From Davidsoniella eucalypti (lineage: Eukaryota; Ascomycota; Sordariomycetes; Microascales; Ceratocystidaceae): a DNA stretch of 64,000 nt. Location: positions 62,001 through 126,000 of the forward strand of contig RMBW01000052.1 in NCBI GenBank assembly GCA_004009845.1, read 5' to 3'. A program made the translations under genes and the position numbers. The notes below the pieces were generated by a model, which saw only the letters and a list, made by a program, of their open reading frames with translations, ran no database searches and was not told where the DNA came from. This document shows positions 34,189 to 45,593 of this stretch, in pieces. How positions within the stretch are numbered: position 1 is the first letter of the stretch; each line of letters begins with the position of its first letter.

Positions 34189-35992
34189 ATGTCGCAAGAG
34201 AACATTGCCGTAGTCGCTGTTAAGGAGACAGTCATGCCGCAGACGGTTGTTGGTGGCCCTGTTGCCGGTGCTTCTCCTGATGCTTCTACGCCCGATGCTT
34301 TGATTGCCTACAGTATCTACACTCGCCGAGAGAAATGGATCCTGGTCTGTATCATGGCTTTGGTTGGACTGTACAGTCCTCTTTCCGCCACTATCTACTT
34401 CCCGGCTATCCCCGAACTTGCCACTGTCTTCCATAAATCGACCGGGGCACTTAACCAATCCGTGACTATCTATCTGGTTTTTCAAGGAGTCTGTGAGTTT
34501 GGCCTGTATATCCTGCCATCCGTTACTAAGACTCATTGCTAACTTTGAGAAAATAACCATAGCACCGCTACTCTGGGGTCCTCTCAGCGACCGGTTCGGA
34601 CGACGCCCTATATTCCTTATCTGCTTGGGCATTCTCATAGCCTCTTGCATCGGCCTTGCTCTCTGCCCTACCGACGCATACTGGCTTCTTCTCCTTCTAA
34701 GATGCATGCAGGCGTCGGGTTGTGCGAGCACAATAGCGTTGGGCATGGGAGTTGTCGGAGATATCTCAACACCTGAAGAACGCGGAGGCCTTGTCGGCTT
34801 CTTCACTCTGGGCCCAATGGTATGTCTCATATACGTAGAAGGCTCTGTTTATGTCGGGTGCTTTGCTAACGTGGCTGATGACTCGAACCAGCTCGCGTCA
34901 TGCGTTAGTCCTGCAATCGGTGGCGCTCTCGCCGAGCATATGGGATGGCGTTCCATCTTCTGGTTCCTCGTGATCATGGCAGCCGTTTGTCTGGTGCTCA
35001 TATACCTTTTATACCCAGAGACTCTCCGGACCATTGCCGGCAATGGGTCTTTGCCGTTATATGGCATTTACAAACCGCCTATTCAGATCATTGGGCGGAA
35101 CAGGACATACCAAGATCAGTCTTCTGTCTTGCAGTCGCCGCAGAAGAAGGTCCCACTGAACCCGTTTCCGATCTTTCTTTTGCCGGAGATCACGATAAGC
35201 TTGGTGTTTACTGGCATCGTCTATGCCGTCAACTATACAGTTATGTCAACTATATCGTCATCGTTCTCAGTCGCCTACCCAGCCCTATCGGAAACTATTA
35301 TCGGAGTTTGCTATCTTCCCACCGGACTGGGTATGATTCTAGGCAGTACATTTGTCGGTAAACTCCTAGACTGGGAATACGCTAGAATCAAGTCACGGTT
35401 CGATGACTGCAACGGCACTAAGCCATTTCCCAAGGAATACGCCCGCCTAAGAACAATGCCGTTCCATCTGGTTCTATTTGTCGTGGCTCTTATTGGCTGG
35501 GGATGGTGTGTTGAGCAACGGGCTTTCATTGCTGCTCCTTTGGTTCTCCAGGTCGTCCGTGAGTGAGCCCCTTTTGATACTTTCGATACACTTGAAAGCC
35601 TCTCTTGTCTAACCTACTCTGGATCAAACATCTAGTGGGATGGACATCTATGTCTATACTGAACGCTACGATGACCTTGAACGTCGATATTCTCCAGAAA
35701 CAAAGTTCATCTGCAACCGCTTGTGTAAGTAAAAAACAAAGAACATAGTTCATTTCGTGTGCTGTGCCACTTACTGATAGTTCTTTAGACAAACCTTGTG
35801 AGATGTCTACTCGCTGCCGTTTTAGTATCTGTTATTGATAGGATGACAACTTCACTTGGTTACGGCTGGACATATGTTCTTTGGGGTGGTGTCTGTGTTA
35901 TGGTGATACCTTTGATGTATGTCGTGATGCATTTTGGTACCCGATGGCGCCTCAAACGAGAGCAAAAAGAGGAGGCTCAAGAAGAGAAGTAG
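34189..35992 (+). CDS. MFS drug:H+ antiporter-type transporter (DHA1)
   Basis: Five exons (34189-34492, 34563-34819, 34892-35558, 35636-35724, 35789-35992) join in frame to 506 aa. Motifs: YFPAIPELATVFHKS, then WGPLSDRFGRRP (motif A) created across the first intron, RCMQASGCAST, LASCVSPAIGGALAE (motif C region) and 12 predicted helices. The charged C-terminal tail is RLKREQKEEAQEEK. This is the QDR-like DHA1 branch that exports drugs or organic compounds at the plasma membrane. The fourth exon is only 89 bp. It points towards, and ends 252 bp from, the isochorismatase-like gene on the other strand. Confidence 0.92.
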
Positions 35993-36244
35993 ATTCTTCT
36001 GGATTGCCCTATTCGGCCTCTAACACTCGGTTCCATCCTATGCCAAGGCTTCTGTCTAATCCTTAGAGTAAGTATCCTTGTCTTCTTCTAGGGTTAGGCT
36101 CTTCAGATTCTGTCTTAACCCTACGATACGATAAACTATTGTGCCTAAAGAGGTCGCAAAGTAACACTTTCTGTTATAGTTTCTAGATCACACTTGTCTA
36201 TTATATTTACAACTAAATGAACCCAGGGTCTAATGCGTCATCTA

Positions 36245-36948
36245 TTACTGTGAAGACAATGCCTCAAACTGACTCAATGCTTCGTCTTCAGTAACTACAT
36301 CAGCATACTTGGCATTGAGATCGAATAGATTACCAACGTGGATGGTATCACTTCTATCGCCACAAGCAGCACCCACGACCTATAGAAAGGTTAGATAATC
36401 TTGTTTTCTATCATACTATCAAAATAGCTTACCATTGGGCGGAACCCATGACACATGGCATCTAATGTCGATGCTCTGACACATCCAGACGTACTGACAC
36501 CACAGAGAACAACAGTATCGATTCCGGCAATTGTAAGTTCGGTTGCCAACGTAGTCCCAAAGAACGCACTTGGATATATCTTCTTGACCACTCGTTCGCC
36601 CTGCAATGGTTCCAAGCCATTCATCCAGCCACTCAAGCCACGTTGATCGGCAGTATTCCAGACACTAAGCGTCTTTGATTTCAGCCAGAAGAGGCCAGCA
36701 TCTTTCATATCGGGTTCTGTATACTCGACAGCGGTCCAATATACGGGGATTTTGTTGGAACGGGCCGCTGTGAGTAATCGTTTCATGACTTGTGGTGCTT
36801 GGGCAGATGGTTCGTGGTCTCGTACATCGAGAGGTGAGTTGTCTGACCAATAGGCTTTGCAAACATCAATAAGTAGTAGTGCAGGCCGTTTGCCCCAGCC
36901 CATCTTGTTGCCGTATCCCGAGGCGGCATACGATGAGTTGATATCCAT
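36245..36948 (-). CDS. Isochorismatase-fold amidohydrolase
   Basis: Exons 36948-36433 and 36379-36245 (GTAAGC/CTATAG, phase 0) give 216 aa. The ATG at 36948 gives a cytosolic protein; the frame upstream has only non-ATG starts. The catalytic triad is visible: D28 (LLLIDVCKAY), K123 (KKIYPSAFFGT) and C156 (GVSTSGCVRAST), followed by ACGDR. The motif set is nearest to N-carbamoylsarcosine amidase and maleamate amidohydrolase members, which release ammonia from C-N bonds other than peptide bonds. Substrate unknown. It shares a 436-bp divergent promoter with the alpha/beta hydrolase at 37385, so the two may act in one pathway. Confidence 0.9.
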
Positions 36949-37384
36949 GGTTGAGTACAAAGAGTAAGAGTAGAGAATAATAGCGAAGCCAGCAATGAAA
37001 ATTCTATATGCTGGGAATAAGAGAGAAAGTGAGTAATTCAACTTTGTGGAATTGTACAAAATATTACTGTATGTATCATCAAGACATAGTTCAACCATTT
37101 GTTATCAAAATAATGAATGTAGTTGGACTCATTCAAGAATAGCAGGACACATATTTGCCGGTAACCCTAATAAAGGCAGGGTTTCCCGGCAGTGCCATTT
37201 GCCGGCGCGATTTAGTCGCTATCTAGCAGTAGACTCACTGACTTGGGTCACATTGTTCGATATCGATAATACTTGTGTATATATCACAAGGCACTCGTAA
37301 GTGAAATTTGAACCAGCATCTGACACTTGGTATGTATTGAGAGCTTATTGGTTGTCTCCTTGACCAATAGTTTGTTTCATTGCA
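36949..37384. promoter_or_regulatory. Divergent promoter of two hydrolase genes
   Basis: A 436-bp region between head-to-head genes. It contains one cGATAA-type site (TATCGATAATAC) and the near-repeats TTTGCCGG and GCCGGCG at about 37155-37205. No GATAAG hexamer. Confidence 0.4.
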
Positions 37385-38526
37385 ATGGACGAGCAGCCCC
37401 AGCGGAAGATTTGGCAGCCTATTCACCCGGAAATCCGAAGCCAGTTGGACCCGGAGTATGTCGAATTCCACGAGAAGTACATGGCATATGTCCAGCCTGA
37501 CGATAGCAAAATCTGGGATGGATCTGCGAGGACAACTCCATCATTGCCGCCTGGAGGCTCGCCTGCTGTCAAAGTTGGATCGGTAAACGATGTCACAGTT
37601 GGCGAGTTCAGCGTACGAGTCTATCGACCTATCGAACATGGCGGTGCGGGCACGAAGAAGCTCCCGGTGTTTGTTTGGTATCACGGCGGAGGTTGGGCCA
37701 TTGGTGGTCTTGGAGATAGTGAAGACTTTCTAACTAAGCTGTGTCAAGGCAAGTGAGACTGTTTCTTGAAGTGACATACTCCAGATGTTGCTACAAAGAG
37801 TGTCGTGAAGTCCTGCTAGCTGACACTATAGTTCACATAGATATAACTTGTGTGGTCGTGACTGTTGCATATCGTCTAGCACCCGAACATCCATTCCCAG
37901 CTGCTCTTCTAGACTCGATCGACGCCCTAAGATGGGTCGTTTCAGAACCTACCGAACTCGGTCCTATCGACCTTTCCCGCATTGCCATCGGAGGTACGTC
38001 TGCCGGAAGCAATCTAGCCATTAGTGTCTCCTTGGCAGCTGGCAACCCTAAGGCTCCATTGCCGTCGACAGGATCGCCGTCTGAGCTACAGCTTCCCTAT
38101 CCGCTCGTCGCCTGTGTTTCTATTGTGCCAGTGATAGACAACTCGGCAACATGCGATTCTGTCTGGAAACCAAACGCTGAAACAGCGCCATGGCTGACAC
38201 CTAAACGCATGCTTTGGTATCGTCAGATGTACTTTGCGTCGTCTTCCCCGGAAGCTATTACTGGATGGGATGCTAGCCCCAACTACAGCACTGATGCAAT
38301 GTTAAAACAGCTTGCGCCATGTCTGATTGTGTACTCGGAAATGGATTTGTTGGCTCCGGAAGCTGGCTCATTCGGAGAGAAGATATCGAGTCTTGGAGTC
38401 AAGACGGACATGTATATGGTGAAGGGCGGTACGCATTCGATTCTGGCACTCAATGGCAAGATTTCCCGGGGCAAGCAAATGATGAATCACTGTATCGAGT
38501 ACTTGGGAAGTGCATTTATATCATAG
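37385..38526 (+). CDS. Alpha/beta hydrolase, hormone-sensitive-lipase family
   Basis: Exons 37385-37748 and 37841-38526 give 349 aa, normal for the family. The join needs a GC-AG intron (CAAG|GCAAGTGAG ... CATAG), which alone restores LCQDITCVVVTVAYRLAPEHPFPA. Catalytic parts: oxyanion HGGGW (100-104), nucleophile S175 in GGTSAGS (usual GDSAG, here Thr for Asp), D290 (SEMD) and H320 (GGTHS). Family members hydrolyse short-chain esters, lactones or amides in the cytosol; substrate unknown. It is divergent from the isochorismatase-like gene and ends 37 bp from the convergent NCS1 permease gene. Confidence 0.9.
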
Positions 38527-38563
38527 ATCAATGTATATATATTTGTATAAATTGGTTATCTTG

Positions 38564-39985
38564 CTACACAACCCTTTCTAAGCGCTCCTTTAAACCTCTT
38601 TTCTTCTTTTCATCAGAAGTCAGTCCATCGTCAGCTTTGCTGCCTCCAGTCTCACCCTCTGCCTGGCTCTGCTCAGCAAGATATATCTCATCTGGCAAAA
38701 CAGCACGATCGACGAGGCTCTGGGTTGGCGGGATGAAGTATGATAGCAGTAGATAGACCATGGACGTCGATGTGAAGCCGAGAAGCCAGCCAAACTGGTA
38801 CGGATGGACTCCGACGCCGACATCGATGCTTGAGTTGATACTGTTGATGAAGCCGGGTAGACTAGGCGCCACGCCTACGACAAAGGCAGCAACGGCACGC
38901 CAGTTGACGCCATGATGGTACCAGTACATATCGTCAGGGCGGTACATGGCCAGAGTGTCGTACTTGCGCTTGTGGACAACGTAGAAATCAACTAGCATGA
39001 TGGCAGCAATGGGGCCGAGGAAGATGGCATAGGCCGCCATGAAGTTAAGAAAACGGCCGGCAGAAGCGAGGATCTTCCAGGGCACCAAAGCCCAGGCAAT
39101 CACGGCGCAGATAAGCTGTCCACGGCGCAGATTAACAAAGCGCGGAAACAGAGCCATCAGGTCGTTGGCGGCACTAAGTGAGTTGGCGCTGATATTGACG
39201 CCAAGAGCGGCAATCATGAAAGTCAGAGCGGCAAAGAAACGGGCAGGGCGGCTATCCCAGTGCGATATCAGGGCAATGGGGTCCCATTCGATAGTGCCGT
39301 ATAGAGCGCCGCCGGCAGACGAGACGGCGATGCCGATAAAGGCAATGAAGGTAAAGAACAAGGGCAGCAGAGGCACGTAGATGGCCTGCCAGCGGACACT
39401 CACCCTCGAGTATCTCGAGAAGTCGCTCTGATTCACAGAAAGCGTGGCATAGTTGCCGATAACCGAGTTCATGCTGGCGAGAAACGCCCAGCTATACGCA
39501 CTCCCGCTTACAGTGGCGGTCTGGTTCCAGATATCATCGTGGCGCGTTTTGACCAAAGCCCAGATCAAGATGGCAATCCAGGCAGCCGGCACCACTGTTG
39601 TCTTGAGCAAGAATAGCCAGCGCAGTTGGTTAGGGTGCATGCACAAAAAGGGGATCTGCAGAGCCCAGAACAGCACAAAGGAGCCGAGTGTGGCGTCGTC
39701 GATTCCAGACGAGGCTGGAATATTGGAGGGCAACGCCAGGAATGACGGCCATATGGCGCCGATCATGCAGCGGACGGTGTAGGCTCCGTTCATAGTCTGG
39801 ATCGAGAACCAGAACATGGCGAGGATGACGCGGGAGACGATGGCTACATAGGAGCCCCAGAAGCCCCACGAGGCCCGTGCAATAACAGGGAACGGGGCAT
39901 GGTGGATGACGCCGATGGCGCCGTTGGCGGCAATCTAGACGAGAGAACAATATCAGCGTTAGGGTCAATGGATGGCTGGTCGAGC

Positions 39986-40020
<35 letters not shown>

Positions 40021-40934
40021 CGATAACAGCTACGTACAACCAACGATATCGTGAAGAAACTCAGTGCCACGATGCCTAAACTTTCACGCCATGTCAGGCC
40101 GATGGCGATCATGCTAGAGCCGAACTGCCAAGTCGAAGCATTGAAGGCATCAGAGATCCAGTAGGCGATGAAGCTGCCGACGCCCCATTTCCGCTCAGCA
40201 GGCGGAACGGGATCCAGATCCCTATTAGTCCTACATAGAGCCCATAAAGCAAGAGGCCATATTAGTCAATGCGATCACAATGGGTAGCACAGTTAGGGTT
40301 ATAAAGAAGGGGAGAGGGTTGGTATAGGCAGGACGGCTGGCAGAAGAGAAGCCATAAGCCGGCGTCACAGCTTATAGCAAGCTAGCCCGATAGTGTCTGG
40401 CATATGGCGGGGTACCCCTCATGGTGATCCCTTGGGGTTGGAGAACACCCAGTCCAACCCCCGATGGTATGATAGGCGAAGATCATAGTTGCAATAAGCA
40501 CAGAGGCAATCGTGTCAATCCAAGGGCGTCCGTCTCATCCATCGAACTATCGATAGTGGATGGCGTTCTGTTTGTCAGTCCTCTGGCGCCTCCCTCCTGC
40601 CGTACAGAGCGAGAGATGAAAGGATGGGGAGTGTGCAGGAGAAGAAGGCGGTCCAGCGTGGTCTTGCCGTCTTGATCCCGGCACTGCTCCGGGAGGAAGA
40701 AGACAGATGTGACAGAAGCCACGAAGAAATCCGGCAGATGTCAGTCTGTAGGACGGGGGAAGAGATCTACGTGACACGTGCCTAACCCTAACTTGACGGC
40801 CCTGGATATACAGGGAACGGCTTATCAGATCTGATAAGCACTCACCATCGTGCGTTTCCTTCGGCAAAAGCCGATTTTGGCTGTTCGACGTATAGTGAAG
40901 GCCGAGAGAATTTAAGACGCCCAGCCAGCGTCAT
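38564..40934 (-). CDS. NCS1 permease, Fur type (allantoin/uracil family)
   Basis: Three exons (40934-40846, 40230-40038, 39934-38564) give 550 aa. The first exon is short and separated by a 615-bp intron. It is supported because its last codon completes the family hallmark RWTNRDLDPVPP across the junction (TG|G). Then come GSFIAYWISDAFNASTWQFGSSM, GVIHHAPFPVIARASWGFWGSY, QSDFSRYSR and about 12 helices, with a charged C-terminal tail ending LKERLERVV. Fur-type carriers import uracil, allantoin, hydantoin or thiamine-like compounds with protons. The second intron contains a (CAA)12 microsatellite. A GATAAG palindrome sits at the first 5' splice site. It converges with the alpha/beta hydrolase gene. 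Confidence 0.92.
39985..40020. repeat. (CAA)12 microsatellite inside an intron
   Basis: Twelve perfect CAA units on the plus strand within intron 2 of the Fur-type permease gene. Confidence 0.95.
40820..40839. promoter_or_regulatory. Perfect 20-bp palindrome of two GATAAG sites
   Basis: GCTTATCAGATCTGATAAGC is fully self-complementary and presents two inverted GATAAG cores. It starts 6 bp inside intron 1 of the Fur-type permease gene, right behind the 5' splice site. AreA/NIT2 factors favour paired GATA sites, so this could be an intronic enhancer. As RNA it could form a hairpin at the splice site. Confidence 0.6.
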
Positions 40935-40980
40935 ATCCAAATATCAAGGATGACGAGAACAAAGCAATAAACAAATGTGT

Positions 40981-41387
40981 GATAAGATCAATAGTAAAAG
41001 TAAGAAAGAAAAAGAAGATCCTCGCATAGTTCACTCGAATTATGTATAGGTATCTATCTGTATTTAAATATATATATATATTTGGTATTGCCTTGGCTCG
41101 AGCAAATCAGGCCAATATCTACATATGATACAACGATGAGTTCATAGTAGCATTGGCAATGAATGGCATGCGGGAGTCAAAGAATGCTGGATTGTAACTC
41201 TTCTAGGCAGAGATAAGCCTATGATGTATACAACTCTGTAATGCAAGTCAACTTCACGGAGACTATACTACAACCATGATCATCTTCGGTTACAAGTCGA
41301 GATAAGAACAGGCCTAAATAGGCCTAGCCCGCCTGTAGAAAGCCAGGCCAGGGCGATTGTGGAGCCTCTGTCCAATCAACTGATAAG
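40981..41387 (+). promoter_or_regulatory. Cluster of four GATAAG sites upstream of the Fur-type permease
   Basis: GATAAG cores lie at 40981, 41212, 41301 and 41382, all in the same orientation and each preceded by A or T (HGATAR). They lie in the 0.9-kb gap between the permease start and the end of the amino-acid permease gene. The rest of that gap (40935-41824) shows no gene. Confidence 0.55.
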
Positions 41388-41824
41388 CATTGTTTAGAGA
41401 AGCTGATGTCAACTAACTACGCAGGTGCGTCCTACAGAATCCCTGCTAAATCAAAGGAACTTTGCCGCATTTGTTTCTTTTACGTAGTCATGTTAGTCGG
41501 CTAAAAGTCGATCAATCTTATACGTAGAAAGGCAACATTGCCGGAAAAACAAAGATCATGCACTCAATTAGGGATATGTCGCCGAAAATTAGTGTCCGAA
41601 AAAAAGAAAAGATAATATTACAGTGGCTTTACAGTAACAATATAGTGTATCAACAGATAAAATGCAGAGAAATATGCCCTAAAACAAAAACAAAAACAAA
41701 GAAATTGGCCGTTTCAAGAAATGATACCGGCTGGACAGGAAGTAGAGGCAGACGATGCCTAGAAATGATGGAAAAGAAAGGCTCAAGGCTAGTGGCTAGT
41801 GGCTAGCAGCTAGTGACACTTTGT

Positions 41825-43557
41825 CTAAGACCACATCTTGATCCAGAAGCGCTTCGGGAAAGGCATCGAAGCCAGTTCACGCTTGTAGTTCTCGATGATG
41901 CCGCCATCCTCCCACTTGGCACACTCGGCATCGATCTCGGCCTTGCCCGAGGTGATGTCAGCCTCCTCGGCCGTGACGAACTTGGTCTTCTTGTAGATCT
42001 TCCAGAAGAGGAACATGCCGATGGAGTAGGGCACGCAGAAGTACGACGTGACGAAGCCCTGGGTAGAGAAGGGCGCGAAGGAGTCGAAGCCGACGAAGAT
42101 GATGGCCAGAGAGCCGATGACCATGGACAGCGGAGCAATGTAGTCGGCGTAGGGGGCGACGTAGGGCAGGTCAGCATCCGCCAGGCCCTGCGCCTTCTTA
42201 GCACGGGCCCAGCCAAAGAAGACGACGATCATGCCGAGGTAGGTGGCGATGAGGCCAGTGGTGGTCAGATCAACGAACCAGTAGAAGACGTCGATCGCGG
42301 AGTTGGAGCAGACCAGGAAGGTGACGCAGGTAAGCACGGACACAACACCGACGCAGTAGATGGGAACACCGGAAGCAGTGCACTTGGTGAGGAAGCGGGG
42401 GGCTTGGCCGTCTAGAGACAAAGAGATGGTTAGTATCAGAGAAGCAAGACAGGCAGGGACCGGGCTATTAGAGATAAGAAAGACATACCGCGAGCCAGGC
42501 CGTACAGCGTACGCGAAGACGAGTACAGGTAGGCGTTACCGCAGGACCAGCCGGAGAGCAGGATGCCGGCGTTGACGACGTGCGGAAGGCCGGAAACACC
42601 CAGGTTGACGATGCCAATGACCCACGGAGACGCAGCAGCACCGGCAAGACCACCGTCGATAGCCTCGATCAGGGTGGGATCGCGGGACGAGCAGATGATG
42701 CCGACAGCAAAGACGCCGATGACGTAGAAGAACAGCAGGCGGTAGAAGATCAGCTGGGCGACACGCGGGATGGTGCGGCGAGGGTTCTGGATCTCGCCCA
42801 TGGCCAGGGCAATCATGTCCGGCCCGGCAACAGTGAACCCGGCGTAGATGACGACCTTCCACCAGCCCATGAAGCGGCCGGTGGCGCCCTCGCTGTGGTA
42901 GCTCTGCATAACGTTCTCCTGTTTCCAGTAGCGGAAGCCGTAGGCGTCGTGCTTCGGGTTGCCGCCGACCATGGTGATGAAGGTAAAGAACAGCAGGCCG
43001 ATCAGCATGATGATCTTGGTAGAGGCCATGATGAACTCGGCCTCGCCGTACCACTTGACGGCGACGACGTTGAGCAGCACGCAGACAACCATGGCAATGG
43101 CGATCCAGACGCCGGCGTTGATAGAGGCATCCCAGTAGCTCATGACAGTTGCAACAGCGGAATACTCCACACAGACAAGCATAACGGAGGCGTAGAAGTA
43201 CGTCCAGCCAATGGCAAACCCGAGGGCGGGATCGACGTAGCGGGCAGCGAGCTCGAAGATGGAGCCCTTGATGGGCAGATACGCCGCCATTTCAGCGACG
43301 CAGAGATAGCAGGGCCACACGAAGCAGACGGACCAGAAGAGATAGCCGAGCACCAGAGAGAGCGGGCCAGCTTTGAGGAGAACGCCGCCGATGCCGACGA
43401 AGAGACCGGTGCCGATAGATCCGCCGATGGCCATCAGCTGCACGTGACGCGGCGACAGGCCGCGCTTGGTCTCGCCGTAGGACGATTCTTGGGTGGCGCC
43501 GGCGTGGATAGAGGCGACGTCCGAAGACTTGACGCCGAGATCGGAGGACGTGCCCAT
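41825..43557 (-). CDS. Amino-acid permease, APC/YAT family
   Basis: Exons 43557-42489 and 42411-41825 (GTATGT/TCTAG, phase 1) give 551 aa. The ATG at 43557 (MGTSSDLG) follows a CT/AG-rich leader. Hallmarks: RGLSPRHVQLMAIGGSIGTGLFVGIG, the GPLSLVLGY helix, AAYLPIKGSIFELAARYVDPALGFA, and PRRTIPRVAQLIFYRLLFFYVIGVFAVGI. About 12 helices and a cytosolic tail WIKMWS. These are plasma-membrane amino-acid/proton symporters; sequence alone does not fix the substrate (proline, GABA and dicarboxylic amino-acid carriers look alike). Long antisense frames over this gene are shadows of its GC-rich codons. Confidence 0.93.
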
Positions 43558-45593
43558 GATGTAGGAGAGAAAGAATATAGAGAGAGAGAGAGATACAGAA
43601 GTGGTAGTGTAGTCTAGGGACGATGAACCCCAAAAGAAGAGAACTTCCACTGACGGGAAGAATAAAGTAATAAAAGTATGCTCGAGAGAGGCTTCGGGAA
43701 CCTGGTCTGGAGAGGAAAAGAAGAAGAAGAGGAAGAAGAAAAAAGGAAACCGTGATACGGGGACGCAGCCGATATTATATCCAAACTACGATTATACCAG
43801 AGGTTCCTTTTTAAATTTTATTGCTCTCTCACGTATTCCCATCTATCACATAGAAAACTTGGGATATTTGATATGGCCACCCTTGTCCTGCTCTATGCTG
43901 TGGATGTAACCACGTCTCCATGGGCTTAGTTCGTTGGTTGTATCTTCTCCACGCCATTGACCCTGATCTTGCCACACGTCATATCAGGCTTAGTGGCCGT
44001 GGAACAGATAGATAGAGATAGCCAAGATTGTAGGCAGAGGGCTTGGCGTGTCTAGTTTCCGGTTCTTTTTTTCTTCTGGGCGGCAGACGGTACATCATAC
44101 CTAAGACGTGTGGTTGTTCTAGTTGTCTTTTTTCTTTCTTTTTCTTTTTCTTCTTATACTATATATGTAGATAGTGATACATACACCCTTATACTTCCTA
44201 GCGAGCCAACCGTCGGACTGGATTTGCTGCTTCCCGGGACTAAGACTCGAGAAAGGACGAAAAAGGAACCAAAAAGGTAAGAGCCTATCAGCACTCCCGC
44301 GAAAGCAATCAATCAAGCAGGAGCCAAAAAAGAAGAGCCAAAAAGAGATTTGCCCATGGTCCAAAAGACGGCTTGAGCGCTGTGAGACGCAAGATCTCTC
44401 TATAACCTGAATAGACCGACCGACGGTCTTCTTTTTTTCCTTCTTTCATCTGTTCTTCTTCTTGATATGGAAGGATCGTTCTGTGGCCACCGAACCACAG
44501 ACTTCTATCAAGCTCAGCACAAGTTGCAAGTCACCCGAGATCTGTATGTACGACATCGACACACCGCGAAGCACTCGAATACAGAGGACCAAATTCAACT
44601 ACTAATGCAGACAATCATCTTGATCTAGCCTTTGGGACTAGCGTTTCACGCCCTCCGCTATCAATCAAGTATGTAAGAGACCGTAGTCAAGCGTCCCAGC
44701 CCGGGTTATCTTTATCTCTTCTTGCCCACATCATCCCTCCCTTGTCGATCCTTTTCCCAGTAACGCCACTTTCCCATGTCGCATCCTACAAGTCGTTATC
44801 TATCATCTCCCTATTATCTCTCTCTAGCATTGTCAGTGCTTACTACTTAGGTGTCCAACTACAGGGTATTTCTCCGTACAGTGCGTGCCTATACTGTCAA
44901 CGCCACAGACTCTTATGGGGTCCACACCAATTACAGGCATTGAGCCCGGGTTTATAGCAGTGAACCCCGCTAAACAGCCTTTGAATTACTGGCTAACGTC
45001 CCAGTTACAGTACAGTAGCTTAGTTGGTACAAGTCCAATCATCACAGGCCAAGAACAAAGGCTCAATACTAACGACCGGTAACCTCTTGTACTTAATACT
45101 TTGATGCACGTATTAGTTACGGCGGTTACACGGCCGACGGCGCCGTGCTTGACAATCTAGAATAATCTAGCTTATTTAGTTTTGGATTTTGGATTTTGGA
45201 GTATAGAAATATGTAGGCTCGGCTTTCGGGGCCGGCTTTGTCGATTTTACCATTGTATCTTCCATGATGGCCACTAAATGCTGGATCAATAGTGCGCCAT
45301 AGCCCATAAGCCGCTGTATTTTCTGTGATTTCAGTGGCCAGCCCGCTGTGAGCCGACTGGTTAAATCGCAACCGGTAGTATTCCGTCAAGGTGCTAGCAA
45401 ACCAAGCCGCCGGCCTTGATTTTCTTATTGCCGGTGAAAGACATACAAATTGACAGACGATGCCCCTCCTCTTGAACCGGCCAAGTCGCGGTTTCCATTG
45501 CCACTCTTCTTTTGCTTTTTTTTTCCTTTTTCATCGTTCTCACAAGCCAAATACAGAAGATACGGTAACACAAACCCAAGCTATAGCAGAGAA
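43558..45593. other. Intergenic, no clear gene
   Basis: Holds the amino-acid permease promoter with several AGATAG sites at about 44003-44025, purine-rich tracts, and the agmatinase promoter. A stop-free stretch at about 44890-45080 (QTLMGSTPITGIEPGF...) looks protein-like but lacks an ATG and recognisable relatives. Confidence 0.4.

Noticed and set aside
34159..34830. 223-codon minus-strand ORF
   Set aside because: Antisense to the first exons of the MFS gene; basic low-information sequence.
41813..42415. 200-codon plus-strand ORF
   Set aside because: Antisense to exon 2 of the amino-acid permease; no domain or hydrophobic pattern of its own.
42580..43617. 345-codon plus-strand ORF
   Set aside because: It lies entirely antisense to the amino-acid permease exon and has the Asp/Gly/Val-rich composition of a codon-usage shadow.
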